DNA of 64,000 bases from contig NZ_CP059449.1 in assembly GCF_022023855.1 (NCBI RefSeq), positions 916,501 through 980,500 on the forward strand. Direction: 5' to 3'. Positions 1-7,752 of the stretch are shown here, piece by piece (position 1 is the stretch's first letter; every line of letters starts with the position of its first letter). This DNA is from Azospirillum brasilense. GTDB taxonomy: Bacteria; Pseudomonadota; Alphaproteobacteria; Azospirillales; Azospirillaceae. The notes below the pieces were generated by a model. That model searched no databases, had not been told where the DNA came from, and was given only the letters and a program-made list of their open reading frames with translations. The position numbers and the translations under genes are program-made.

Positions 1-12
1 ACGCCTGCCCAG

Positions 13-29
13 CGGCGGCCAAGCCGCCG
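13..29 (-). terminator. Possible hairpin downstream of speE
   Basis: A perfect 7-bp stem (CGGCGGC / GCCGCCG) with a 3-base loop lies about 36 bases beyond the speE stop. There is no T-run on either side, so it may only be a GC-rich hairpin or a Rho-assisted end. Confidence 0.25.
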
Positions 30-65
30 GGATTCCAGCCGCCCTGAGCCCTATGTCAATGAGCT

Positions 66-926
66 CTACTTCAGCGCGTCCAGCATAAAGGCCGGCAGGG
101 CGAAGCTGGCGACGTGGATGTCGGGCGTGTAGTAGCGGGTGGCCAGCCCCGCCGCCTCGAAGCGCGGGCGGATCGCCTCCGCCGTCTGGCGGCGCAGCGC
201 CGCGTCGTCGGTGGCCCAGCCGAAGGCCATGAAGCCACCATAATAGCTGGGCACCGGCGCCACGAAGAAGCCGGCGTCCCCGAACAGCCGGCCGAGCCGC
301 CGGTGACTGTCCTTCAGCTCGTCCGGCTGGAGGAACGGCACGCCGTTCTGGGTGACCAGCACACCGCCGGGGGTCAGCCGGGCCTTGCAGTCGGCGTAGA
401 AGTCCTCGGTAAAGAGGACGGCGCCCGGCCCGTGGGGGTCGGTGGAATCGACGATGACGACATCGAACCGTTCCGTGGTCTCCTTCACGAAGGCGCAACC
501 GTCGGCGATCACCAGATCGGCGCGCGGGTCGTCGAAGGCGCCGGCGCTGATCGACGGCAGATGGGCGATGGACAGGTCGACCACCGAGCGGTCGATCTCC
601 ACCATCGTCACCCGTTCCACCGCCTTGTGCTCCAGGCAGCGGCGCAGCATGCCGCCGTCGCCGCCGCCGACGATCAGCACGCGGCGGACGCGCCCATGCG
701 CCAGGATCGGCACATGGGTCAGCATCTCGTGATAGACGAACTCGTCGCCCTCGGTGGTCTGGACGACGCCGTCGAGCGCCATCACGCGGCCCAGCACCGG
801 GTTCTCGAAGATCACCAAGTCCTGGAGGCCGGTGCGGTCGCGGTGCAGGACGCGGCCCATGCGCAGGCACTGGGCCACGTCCTTATGCAGCGTCTCGTCG
901 TACCAGCCGGAGCCGGAGTCGCTCAT
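66..926 (-). CDS. speE: Spermidine synthase (polyamine aminopropyltransferase)
   Basis: Transfers the aminopropyl group of decarboxylated S-adenosylmethionine to putrescine in the cytoplasm. The 286-residue product has the family's nucleotide-binding GGGDGG motif at about residues 87-92 and a catalytic-region VDSTDP segment near residue 160. Length is normal for bacterial SpeE. I start at the ATG that overlaps the stop of the upstream speD by 4 bases; the frame stays open further upstream, but that part reads as out-of-frame speD. The speD-speE pair forms an operon in which speD supplies the aminopropyl donor. Identity is clear from the motifs and the partner gene. Confidence 0.95.
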   Translation of the reverse strand: MSDSGSGWYDETLHKDVAQCLRMGRVLHRDRTGLQDLVIFENPVLGRVMALDGVVQTTEGDEFVYHEMLTHVPILAHGRVRRVLIVGGGDGGMLRRCLEHKAVERVTMVEIDRSVVDLSIAHLPSISAGAFDDPRADLVIADGCAFVKETTERFDVVIVDSTDPHGPGAVLFTEDFYADCKARLTPGGVLVTQNGVPFLQPDELKDSHRRLGRLFGDAGFFVAPVPSYYGGFMAFGWATDDAALRRQTAEAIRPRFEAAGLATRYYTPDIHVASFALPAFMLDALK

Positions 927-1432
927 GACCCGGTTTCGCCGCGCAGCAGCTCGTCGCACTTCACGCCCGTGGGCTTGAAGGCGCGCTCCAGCACCGGGAT
1001 GGCCTTCATGGGTTGGGCGTCGCCGCACATGAAGATGTCCAGCGCGGCGTAGCCGCGTTCCGGCCAGGTGTGGATGCTGATGTGCGACTCGGCGAGCACC
1101 GCCACACCGGAAATGCCGCCGTTCGGCGTGAAATGGTGCAGGTGGATGTGCAGGAGCGTCGCCCCCGCCACCTCCACGGACTCGATCAGCGTGGAACGGA
1201 CATGGTCCAGCTCGTCCAGACGTTCGGCACCCCACAGATCGACGATCAGGTGGGTGCCGGCGCAGACCTTGCCATCGCGGACGATGAAATGGTCCTTGCG
1301 GTCGTCTTGAGATTCCCTCCAGGGACCAGAAGTCACGTTGGTCCGGTTGGAGATTTGACCTTCCGTTTGGGCTTTCCTTGGATCGCTTCCCAAGTCCATC
1401 CCCAATTGGAAGAGAGAAGCGGTCTTCGCCAT
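923..1432 (-). CDS. speD: S-adenosylmethionine decarboxylase proenzyme
   Basis: Makes decarboxylated AdoMet for SpeE. The proenzyme self-cleaves to create a pyruvoyl cofactor; the cleavage site is visible as AESHISIHTWPE, with the expected Glu-Ser bond between residues 115 and 116. The start ATG has a good GGGGGAG Shine-Dalgarno 4-5 bases upstream. At 169 residues it is about 45 longer than typical class 1B enzymes, the extra being an N-terminal extension before the conserved HFIVRDGKVCAGTH segment. Overlaps speE by 4 bases (ATGA), implying translational coupling. Function is certain; the role of the extension is unknown. Confidence 0.95.
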   Translation of the reverse strand: MAKTASLFQLGMDLGSDPRKAQTEGQISNRTNVTSGPWRESQDDRKDHFIVRDGKVCAGTHLIVDLWGAERLDELDHVRSTLIESVEVAGATLLHIHLHHFTPNGGISGVAVLAESHISIHTWPERGYAALDIFMCGDAQPMKAIPVLERAFKPTGVKCDELLRGETGS

Positions 1433-1640
1433 CGTTCTCCCCCATCAGCAGATGTTCCGCGCAGATGGCGCGGAGGAGGGGGGCATATGGGACAAATTCG
1501 CATGCGAATCAACAGAATTCTGTCCCTGCATCCCCTTTGTGCTTGGCGGCGGACCTCTGGCGCGGCGCGCGGCGGCAGAGCATAATCGCCCGTCCGCCGC
1601 CTTCCGGAGCGGTCCGGCATCCTGTCTGGAGGTCCCCGCC

Positions 1641-2402
1641 ATGAACCGCAAGCCGCTGATCGGCGTTCCCGCCTGCGCCCGCATGATGGGCGAGCATCCC
1701 TTCCACGTCGTCGGCGACAAGTATGTCCGCGCGGTGTCGGACGGGGCCGGCGGCATGCCACTGCTGATCCCGGCGCTGGGGACGGCGCTGGACATGGACG
1801 AGGTGGCCGGACGGCTCGACGGGCTGCTGGTCACCGGAAGCCCGTCGAACGTCGAGCCGCACCGCTACGGCGGGTCGCCCAGCGAGCCGGGCACCCTGCA
1901 CGACCCGGAGCGCGACGACACCACCCTGCCGCTGATCCGCGCCGCGCTGGAGATGGGCGTCCCGCTGCTGGGCATCTGCCGCGGCTTCCAGGAGCTGAAC
2001 GTGGCGCTGGGCGGCACGCTGCACCAGCGGGTGCACGAGGTGCCGGGCTACGCCAACCACCGCGAGGACAAGGAGGCGCCGCTGGCCGTGCAGTACGGGC
2101 CGTCGCACAGCGTGAGGCTGACCCCCGGCGGCCTGCTGGAAAGGCTGGCCGGCGGCGAGGCGGCGGTGACCGTCAACTCCCTGCACGGGCAGGGCATCGA
2201 CCGGCTGGCCGACGGGCTGATCGTGGAGGCGATGGCCGAGGACGGGCTGGTCGAGGCGGTGCGGGTGGCGGGGGCGCCGGCCTTCGCGCTGGCCGTGCAG
2301 TGGCACCCGGAATGGCGGTTCTGGGAGAACCCGCTGTCGGCGGCGATCCTGTGCGCCTTTGGAAGCGCCGCCGCCGACCGGGCGCGGCGGCGCCTTTCCT
2401 GA
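1641..2402 (+). CDS. Peptidase C26 / gamma-glutamyl-gamma-aminobutyrate hydrolase family protein
   Basis: A class-I glutamine-amidotransferase-like hydrolase of 253 residues. Visible are the N-terminal PLIGVPAC start, the nucleophile elbow LGICRGFQELN with its catalytic Cys, and the VQWHPEW segment with the catalytic His. The PuuD branch of this family removes the gamma-glutamyl group from gamma-glutamyl-GABA during putrescine breakdown. Here it is transcribed away from speD-speE, so a polyamine role is plausible but inferred. The start ATG has a GGAGG ribosome-binding site 8 bases upstream; the frame is open about 190 bases further 5' without family similarity. Confidence 0.85.
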   Translation: MNRKPLIGVPACARMMGEHPFHVVGDKYVRAVSDGAGGMPLLIPALGTALDMDEVAGRLDGLLVTGSPSNVEPHRYGGSPSEPGTLHDPERDDTTLPLIRAALEMGVPLLGICRGFQELNVALGGTLHQRVHEVPGYANHREDKEAPLAVQYGPSHSVRLTPGGLLERLAGGEAAVTVNSLHGQGIDRLADGLIVEAMAEDGLVEAVRVAGAPAFALAVQWHPEWRFWENPLSAAILCAFGSAAADRARRRLS

Positions 2403-2448
2403 AAGATGGTTTCAGGACAATAGATTAGGTCAACAATCGGCGGGTGCC

Positions 2449-2471
2449 GCGTGCCCAAAACTTGGGCACGC
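2449..2471. terminator. Candidate bidirectional terminator hairpin
   Basis: A perfect 10-bp inverted repeat, GCGTGCCCAA and TTGGGCACGC, with a 3-base loop. It lies between the convergent ends of the C26 hydrolase and marR genes. It lacks a T-run, so the terminator role is inferred from position and stem strength. Confidence 0.5.
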
Positions 2472-2490
2472 TACTCTCAGCCCGTCAGCT

Positions 2491-2985
2491 TCAGCCGGCC
2501 CGCGAGATGCGGCGGAGGAAGTCGATGAGCTGCGCCTGCTCCTCGGCCGAGAGATCCTTCACCATGGCCTTGTCATGGGCCTGGATGCGCGGAATCAGCT
2601 CGTCCAGCAGCTTCTCCCCTTCCGGGGACAGGCGGAGCGCGTAGGAGCGGCGGTCGTTGGGCGAGGGCGCCCGGATGACCAGGCCGCGCGACTCGAGCCG
2701 GTCGATGACCGCGACCATGGTCGAACGGTCGATGCCCACCGCCGAGCCCAGGTCGGACTGCGACAAGCCCTCGTTCTCCTTGATCATGATCAGGACGCCG
2801 AATTGCCCCGGCGTCATGTCGTGGGGCGCCACGGCGTTCTGGAAGCTCTGGAACACGGCCACCTGCGCCTTGCGCAGATTGTAGCCGACGAGCTCCGGCA
2901 GAGGGCCGAGGGCCATCTTTCCGGACTTGCTCGGACGCTGGCGGGTGCGCCGGTCCGAGGGGGTGGGGCGGTCGATGTCGGTCAA
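2491..2985 (-). CDS. MarR family transcriptional regulator
   Basis: A 164-residue winged-helix repressor-type protein. The recognition-helix and wing region (GLSQSDLGSAVGIDRSTMVAVIDRLESRGLV, then RAPSPNDRRSYALRLSPEG) has the DxRxxxLxLTxxG-like wing typical of MarR. It starts with TTG in this call; an ATG at residue 24 (start 2916) is an equally possible start. It is divergent from the FAH-family gene at 3383, with a palindrome at 3003-3016 just upstream, so autoregulation is likely. MarR proteins usually respond to small aromatic compounds, which would fit an FAH-type target, but this is inference. Confidence 0.88.
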   Translation of the reverse strand: MTDIDRPTPSDRRTRQRPSKSGKMALGPLPELVGYNLRKAQVAVFQSFQNAVAPHDMTPGQFGVLIMIKENEGLSQSDLGSAVGIDRSTMVAVIDRLESRGLVIRAPSPNDRRSYALRLSPEGEKLLDELIPRIQAHDKAMVKDLSAEEQAQLIDFLRRISRAG

Positions 2986-3002
2986 CGTGAAAGCCGTCGT
3001 TT

Positions 3003-3030
3003 ATTGACTAGTCTATTGGTCGTGTAAAAT
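3003..3030 (+). promoter_or_regulatory. Candidate promoter with overlapping MarR-type operator
   Basis: ATTGACTAGTCTAT (3003-3016) is a 14-bp palindrome with one mismatched pair, of the size and AT content of MarR operators. It overlaps a TTGACT -35-like hexamer (3004-3009), followed after 15 bp by TAAAAT (3025-3030), close to the -10 consensus. It reads rightward, away from marR, and sits 19-31 bases from the marR start. Confidence 0.45.
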
Positions 3031-3253
3031 GCAGGCAGGTGCCGATTTTGTCAGCAAGAACCACACAATCCGCCTCGTATGCATAGCACCCATTCCCGTT
3101 ACGCATTGGTTCCACCCGGAAGCGGCTCCACCTCTAGCCCTATGAAGTGATCGCGCTCCTGACCCCGGCCCCCCCGGAAACAGGCATGCCGGCGCGGTTG
3201 CCCGCCGACGGTTCATTCCCCTGCCGCAGACGGGTTCCGAAAACGGAGCTTCC

Positions 3254-3321
3254 GACGCCCGGTCCCCCCCAGGCCGGGCGTCTTCGCGCCAAAGCCCCGG
3301 CCCAACGGCTGGGGCTTTTTT
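3254..3321 (+). terminator. Tandem hairpins ending in a strong intrinsic terminator, not preceded by a same-strand gene
   Basis: A 9-bp stem (3254-3262 with 3274-3282) is followed by a 12-bp stem with one G-U pair (3291-3302 with 3307-3318) and a T6 run at 3316-3321. This is a textbook Rho-independent terminator reading rightward. The nearest upstream rightward gene ends at 2402 and has its own hairpin; the FAH gene begins only at 3383. The interval 3031-3321 may therefore be a short untranslated RNA, or an attenuated leader of the FAH gene. I see no protein-coding signal between 2986 and 3382. Confidence 0.7.
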
Positions 3322-3382
3322 CTGGTGCTCTTTCCGGTAGGGTGGTTGCCCGAACCGCACCCCTCCGAAAGAAAGGCGCGCC

Positions 3383-4066
3383 ATGGCCTACGCCATTTCC
3401 CTGTGGCCCCAGCCCACCGTTCCGGTCGCCGGCGGCGATCCGTTCCCGGTCCGCCGCATCTACTGCGTCGGCCGCAACTACGCCGCCCACGCGCGCGAGA
3501 TGGGCGCCGATCCGGACCGCGAGCCGCCATTCTTCTTCATGAAGCCCGCCGACGCCATCGTCGCCGACGGCACCGCCATCCCCTACCCGCCCCGGACAGC
3601 CAACCTGCACCATGAGATCGAGCTGGTCGTGGCCATCGGCACCGGCGGGCGCGACATCCCGGTGGAGAGCGCGCTGGACCATGTCTACGGCTATGGCGTG
3701 GGGCTGGACATGACCCGCCGCGACCTGCAGAACGCGGCGAAGAAGGAAGGCAAGCCCTGGGACATGGGCAAGGGCTTCGACCAGTCCGCCCCCTGCGGCA
3801 CGCTGCGCCGCGCCACCGACATCGGGCACCCCGACAAGGGGTCGGTGACGCTGTCGGTCAACGGAGAGCTGCGCCAGAAGGGCGATCTGGCGGACCTGAT
3901 CTGGTCCGTGTCCGAAACGATTTCCTATCTGTCAGGTCTGGTCGAGCTGCAGCCGGGCGACCTGATCTACACCGGCACGCCGGAGGGCGTCGGCCCTGTG
4001 GTCGCCGGCGACCGGCTGGAAGGCGCGGTCGAGGGCGTCGGCTCCATCGCCGTCACCATCGCCTGA
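3383..4066 (+). CDS. Fumarylacetoacetate hydrolase (FAH) family protein
   Basis: A 227-residue FAH-fold enzyme. These use a divalent metal to cleave or hydrate acyl-pyruvates in aromatic-compound catabolism (fumarylpyruvate hydrolase, acylpyruvase). The family opening [13 protein letters not shown], the metal-ligand segment [11 protein letters not shown] (two Glu), and the C-terminal [16 protein letters not shown] are all present. Length matches the short single-domain acylpyruvase branch (YcgM/FAHD1-like) rather than eukaryotic FAH. It stands behind a strong terminator and beside a MarR gene, so control by attenuation or MarR is possible. The exact substrate cannot be told. Confidence 0.9.
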   Translation: MAYAISLWPQPTVPVAGGDPFPVRRIYCVGRNYAAHAREMGADPDREPPFFFMKPADAIVADGTAIPYPPRTANLHHEIELVVAIGTGGRDIPVESALDHVYGYGVGLDMTRRDLQNAAKKEGKPWDMGKGFDQSAPCGTLRRATDIGHPDKGSVTLSVNGELRQKGDLADLIWSVSETISYLSGLVELQPGDLIYTGTPEGVGPVVAGDRLEGAVEGVGSIAVTIA

Positions 4067-4091
4067 CATCGGCAATACGGATCACTGGACG

Positions 4092-4886
4092 ATGCGCATC
4101 GCCACCTGGAACATCAATTCCGTCCGCATGCGGATGGACCTGCTGCTGCGCCTCATCGACGAGGCGCAGCCGGACGTCATCTGCCTGCAGGAGACCAAGG
4201 TCGTCGACACCGACTTCCCGATGGCCCCGCTGGCCGGAAAGGGCTACGTCCACGCCCACATCCACGGGATGAAGAGCTACAACGGCGTCGCCATCCTGTC
4301 GAAGCTGCCCTTCGCGTCGCGCGATGTGCAGCACTGGTGCGGCAAGCAGGACTGCCGCCACGTCTTCGCCGAACTGCCCGGCGGGATCGAGCTGCACAGC
4401 GTCTATATCCCGGCGGGCGGGGACATTCCAGACCCGGAACAGAACGACAAGTTCGCCCACAAGCTTCAGTTCGTAGACGAAATGACTGAGTGGTGGACAA
4501 CCCGGCGCAGCCCGGACCGCCGCATGGTCATGGTCGGCGACTTGAACATCGCGCCGCTGGAGAACGACGTCTGGAGCCACAAGGAGCTTCTGAAGATCGT
4601 TTCCCACACCCCGGTGGAGGTGGCGAAGCTGACGGCGATGCAGGCATCCATCGGCTGGGTCGACGCGTTGCGCCATTTCGTTCCGCCCACGGAAAAGCTC
4701 TACACCTGGTGGAGCTACCGCGCAAAGGACTGGGCGGCGTCCGACCGCGGCCGGCGGCTGGACCACATCTGGGTCACGCCCCCGCTGAAGGACGCGCTGA
4801 CCGGCCACCGCGTCCTGCGCGAGGCCCGCGGCTGGGAGCCCAAGCCGTCCGACCATGTTCCGGTGATGGTCGATCTCGCCGTGTGA
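4092..4886 (+). CDS. xth: Exodeoxyribonuclease III
   Basis: A 264-residue AP endonuclease / 3'-5' exonuclease for base-excision repair. Family residues line up: Asn7 in TWNINSVR, Glu34 in LQETK, GDLNIAP around residue 153 (Asp/Asn catalytic pair) and the C-terminal SDHVPV with the catalytic His. It lies 25 bases after the FAH gene on the same strand and may share its transcript. Its stop is 17 bases from the convergent phosphatase gene, with no obvious terminator in the gap. Confidence 0.95.
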   Translation: MRIATWNINSVRMRMDLLLRLIDEAQPDVICLQETKVVDTDFPMAPLAGKGYVHAHIHGMKSYNGVAILSKLPFASRDVQHWCGKQDCRHVFAELPGGIELHSVYIPAGGDIPDPEQNDKFAHKLQFVDEMTEWWTTRRSPDRRMVMVGDLNIAPLENDVWSHKELLKIVSHTPVEVAKLTAMQASIGWVDALRHFVPPTEKLYTWWSYRAKDWAASDRGRRLDHIWVTPPLKDALTGHRVLREARGWEPKPSDHVPVMVDLAV

Positions 4887-4903
4887 TCTAGACGTGTGAT
4901 CGG

Positions 4904-5491
4904 CTAACTCTCCCCGACCAGCGGCACGTTCATCGCGACGACCGACGGCGTCCCGTCCTCCGCGACCCGGAAGCGGTGGGCGCAGCCGTCGGTCAGGCGG
5001 TGGCCGGGCTTGCCCACCATGTCCCAGCCGGTGGCCAGCGCGTAGAGCGCCCGCATCACCCCGTTGTGGGCCACCGCCCCGGTCGGCACGCCTCCGGCGC
5101 CCACCTCGGCCAGCCAGGGAATCAGCCGCGCCTGCACATCGCGCGGGCGCTCCCCGCCCGGCGCCCGGAAGTCGAGGCCCATCCGCTCGCGGTCCGCGGT
5201 CAGGGCGCCGCTCGCCCGCAGCTCCTCCAGCAGGCGGCCTTCCCACTCGCCCCAGCCCATCTCGACCAGACGCGGTTCCGGCACCGGGTCGAGGCCGAGC
5301 AGCCGGGCGGTCTCCCAGGCCCGCCGCTTCGGGCTGGCGACCCAGCGGTAGCCCAGAACGTCCGGCGGCAGCCTCCAAGTGGCGACTCGGGCGCGGCCCT
5401 CGTCGGACAGCGGCTCGTCGATGCCGCCCTGGAGACGGTGCGCGGCGTTCCAGGCGGTCGGCCCGTGGCGCAGGATGATGAGGTCGGTCAT
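4904..5491 (-). CDS. Histidine phosphatase family protein
   Basis: A 195-residue member of the phosphoglycerate-mutase-like superfamily. The N-terminal ILRHGPTAWN carries the phospho-accepting RHG motif, GWGEWEGR the acidic residue, and VAHNGVMRAL the second catalytic His. Start and stop context: its ATG overlaps the end of the upstream glycosyltransferase gene by 4 bases, so it is translationally coupled to it. Substrate is unknown; small SixA/CobC-like members act on sugar phosphates, nucleotides or phosphohistidine. The coupling hints at sugar-phosphate or glycan metabolism, which is inference. Confidence 0.88.
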   Translation of the reverse strand: MTDLIILRHGPTAWNAAHRLQGGIDEPLSDEGRARVATWRLPPDVLGYRWVASPKRRAWETARLLGLDPVPEPRLVEMGWGEWEGRLLEELRASGALTADRERMGLDFRAPGGERPRDVQARLIPWLAEVGAGGVPTGAVAHNGVMRALYALATGWDMVGKPGHRLTDGCAHRFRVAEDGTPSVVAMNVPLVGES

Positions 5492-6699
5492 GGATTCCCT
5501 TTCCGCGCGGCGCGCCGGACAACGGTGTCCAGAACCGCCACCGCGTTGGTCAGATCGTGCTCCGCAGCGGCGATGGCGCGCGCCGCCTCGCCGAAGCGGC
5601 GGCGTTTCCCAGGGTCGTCGAGCAGCGCCCGGACGGCGGCGGCGAAGGCCTCCGCGTCGCCCACCGGCGGCAACAGGCCGGTCACCCCGTCGCGCACCAC
5701 GTCCGGCACCCCCCCGGTCCGCCCCGCCACCACCGGCAGCCAGGCGGCCTGGGCCTCCAGCAGGGCCATGCCGTAGGCCTCGTTCACCGCCGGCCAGACC
5801 ATCAGGTCGGCAGCGGCGTAGAGAGCGGTGAGGGCATCCGAACTTTGCTGGCCGAGGATCAAGACTCCCTCCCCTGCGGAGCGGGGGAGGATTGGGGTGG
5901 GGGCAAGCGCACCTCCCCCGAACAGCGTCTCGATCCGGGGGCGAGCGGGGCCGTCGCCGGCGATGAGAAGGTGATGCGGAGGCAAGGCACTTGCCCCCAC
6001 CCCAACCCTCCCCCGCTTCGCAGGGGAGGGAGAAAGGGCTTGCGCCAAAATCTCGTAGGAACGTTCCTTGTCGCCGCCGCGCATCATGCCGACGGCCAGC
6101 AGCCACGGAACGTCCGGCTTCAGGCCGTAACGCTCGGCCAGCTCCGCCCGGTGCCGGTCGCGCTCCGCGGCGGCGGCCGCGAAGGAGCGCGTGTCGAGGA
6201 AGGGCCGCAGCCGCACCAGCCGGTCCGGCGATTCGAGCAGCGGCAGCACCCCCTCCGCGTCGTGGCCGGCAAGGTTGACGACGGCGGCGGCTTGCCGGAT
6301 CGCCGCCTCCGCGGCGCGGTGGCCGGCGGCGAAGGGGCCGGTGGCCCGCTTGGCCGCGAAGGACGCCTCCGCCACCACATAGGGGATGCCGAAACGGCGG
6401 CTGACCGCCGGGCCGATCCAGTCCGGCGCCTTGTGATACAGGTGATACGTGAACCAGAGATCCGGCGCGTCGTCCCGCCAGCGCGCCGTCAGGCGGTCGG
6501 CGCAGCGCGCCCCCAGCGCCGCCAGGCGCTCCGCCCGGCCCGGACGGCGTCCGTCGTCCCAGCTGCGCAAGGTGCAGGCCAGCGTCACCCTGTGCCCGGC
6601 CGCCTCCAGCGCGGCCATCAGCAGCCGGGCCATGCGCCGGTCGCCCGAGGGCACCGGGTGGGTCGGGGATTTCAGCGGGGCATAAAAGGCGATGCGCAT
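5488..6699 (-). CDS. Glycosyltransferase family 4-like protein with two in-frame repeat insertions
   Basis: A 403-residue GT-B glycosyltransferase. The N-terminus (IAFYAPLKSPTHPVPSGDRRMARLL) is the acceptor-side Rossmann domain; the C-terminal donor domain has the EX7E motif (NEAYGMALLEAQ) and a typical GGVPDVV segment. Two glycine/proline-rich stretches, PAKRGRVGVG and PTPILPRSAGEG, interrupt the normal strand between MMRGGDKERSYEILAQAL and VLILGQQ. They are encoded by two inverted copies of a 43-bp repeat (5865-5907 and 5990-6032). The frame is intact through both. Upstream of the coupled phosphatase; acceptor and sugar unknown. Confidence 0.88.
   Translation of the reverse strand: MRIAFYAPLKSPTHPVPSGDRRMARLLMAALEAAGHRVTLACTLRSWDDGRRPGRAERLAALGARCADRLTARWRDDAPDLWFTYHLYHKAPDWIGPAVSRRFGIPYVVAEASFAAKRATGPFAAGHRAAEAAIRQAAAVVNLAGHDAEGVLPLLESPDRLVRLRPFLDTRSFAAAAAERDRHRAELAERYGLKPDVPWLLAVGMMRGGDKERSYEILAQALSPSPAKRGRVGVGASALPPHHLLIAGDGPARPRIETLFGGGALAPTPILPRSAGEGVLILGQQSSDALTALYAAADLMVWPAVNEAYGMALLEAQAAWLPVVAGRTGGVPDVVRDGVTGLLPPVGDAEAFAAAVRALLDDPGKRRRFGEAARAIAAAEHDLTNAVAVLDTVVRRAARKGNP
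5865..5907 (+). repeat. 43-bp GC-rich repeat, copy A, inside the glycosyltransferase gene
   Basis: Begins CTCCCTCCCCTGCGGAGC and ends GGGTGGGGGCAAG. Matches the reverse complement of 5990-6032 with only two differences over 43 positions. Translated on the minus strand as part of the host gene. Confidence 0.85.
5990..6032 (-). repeat. 43-bp GC-rich repeat, copy B (inverted)
   Basis: Inverted copy of 5865-5907, 82 bases apart. The same C-rich/G-rich core pattern (CTCCC...GGGGGAGG) recurs in intergenic DNA elsewhere in the window (14822-14844, 51731-51752, 61746-61780), suggesting a dispersed family. Confidence 0.85.
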
Positions 6700-6730
6700 C
6701 GCGGCCCCGATGTCATGGTGGAAAAAACGC

Positions 6731-7711
6731 TCAGAACGGGGTCGGTTCCCGCGCGCAGACGACCCGGTTCCGTCCGGCGGCCTTGGCGCGGTACAGCGCC
6801 TCGTCCGCGCTGGACAGCATGGCGTCCACGTCGCGCGTCCCGGCCGCGCAGCAGGCGACGCCGATCGACACGGTGAAGCGCACCGTCTCGTCCCCCACCG
6901 GAACGGCGAGTTCGGCCGTGCGGCGGCGGATGCGCTCCGCCACCATGCGCGCTCCGGCGATGTCGGTCTCCGGCAGCAGGATGGCGAACTCCTCGCCGCC
7001 GGTGCGGCCCAACAGGTCGTTCTCCCGCAGCAGGGCGCGGCAGGCGGCGGTGAAGGCCCGCAGCGCCTCGTCCCCCACGGCGTGGCCGTGGGTGTCGTTG
7101 ATGCTCTTGAAATGGTCGAGGTCGAGCATCAGCAGCGTGACCGGCCGGCCATAGCGCCGGGCGCGGGCCAGTTCCTGCTCCGCCGCTTCGACGAAATGGC
7201 GGCGGTTGGACACGCCGGTCAGCGAGTCGGTGATCGAGAGCCGGCGCAGCCGCTCCTCCGACTCCTTCAGCGCCGTCACATCGTTGATGAGGACGTAGAT
7301 GACCGGCAACCCGTCCCAGGGCAGGGGCGACATGCTGACCTGGACGCAGGTGCGCTGCCCGTCGGTGGACACCATCACCCCGTCCTGGGACCGCACCAGT
7401 TCCCGCTCGCGCAGGCAGCGCTGGAAGGCGCCCCGCTGGTCGTCGATGCCCGACTCCTCGACGAAGTCCAGGAAATGGCGCCCGACCAGGGCGTCGCCGC
7501 TCTGGCCCAGGATGCGCGCCGCCTCCTGGTTGGCGAAGACGATGCCCATTTCCTGATGGATCAACAGCCCGGCGGGCAGCAGGTCGAGCATGTCGCCCAG
7601 CTTGCTGCGCGTCAGCGACAGCTCGTGGCTGGTGGCCACGGCGTCGCTGTCGTCGTCGAAGTCGATGAAGGAAAGGATTTCCGGTTCGGGAAAGGCGGAC
7701 AGAGTCGACAT
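6731..7711 (-). CDS. PAS-GGDEF diguanylate cyclase
   Basis: Makes cyclic di-GMP from two GTP. A PAS domain (about residues 40-150) is followed by a GGDEF domain (about 165-320) with an intact active-site GGEEF at 238-242. An RxxD inhibitory site (REND, 229-232) is correctly placed five residues upstream, so product inhibition is expected. No membrane segment is seen, so it is probably cytosolic with a small-molecule or redox input. I start at the ATG; a TTG seven codons upstream (7732) is possible. It sits between glycosyltransferase genes on the same strand, fitting c-di-GMP control of envelope glycan. Confidence 0.93.
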   Translation of the reverse strand: MSTLSAFPEPEILSFIDFDDDSDAVATSHELSLTRSKLGDMLDLLPAGLLIHQEMGIVFANQEAARILGQSGDALVGRHFLDFVEESGIDDQRGAFQRCLRERELVRSQDGVMVSTDGQRTCVQVSMSPLPWDGLPVIYVLINDVTALKESEERLRRLSITDSLTGVSNRRHFVEAAEQELARARRYGRPVTLLMLDLDHFKSINDTHGHAVGDEALRAFTAACRALLRENDLLGRTGGEEFAILLPETDIAGARMVAERIRRRTAELAVPVGDETVRFTVSIGVACCAAGTRDVDAMLSSADEALYRAKAAGRNRVVCAREPTPF

Positions 7712-7752
7712 GACGTCGCAAAGGTGGAGCAAAGCCGCACTCTATCCCGTCA

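Noticed and set aside
2986-3382. A short protein gene in the marR-FAH gap
   Set aside because: Open frames there lack a convincing start with ribosome-binding site and run through the terminator hairpin.
5865-6032. CRISPR or insertion sequence at the inverted repeats in the glycosyltransferase
   Set aside because: Only two copies, opposite orientation, no spacers of regular size, no transposase and no target-site duplication that I can define.
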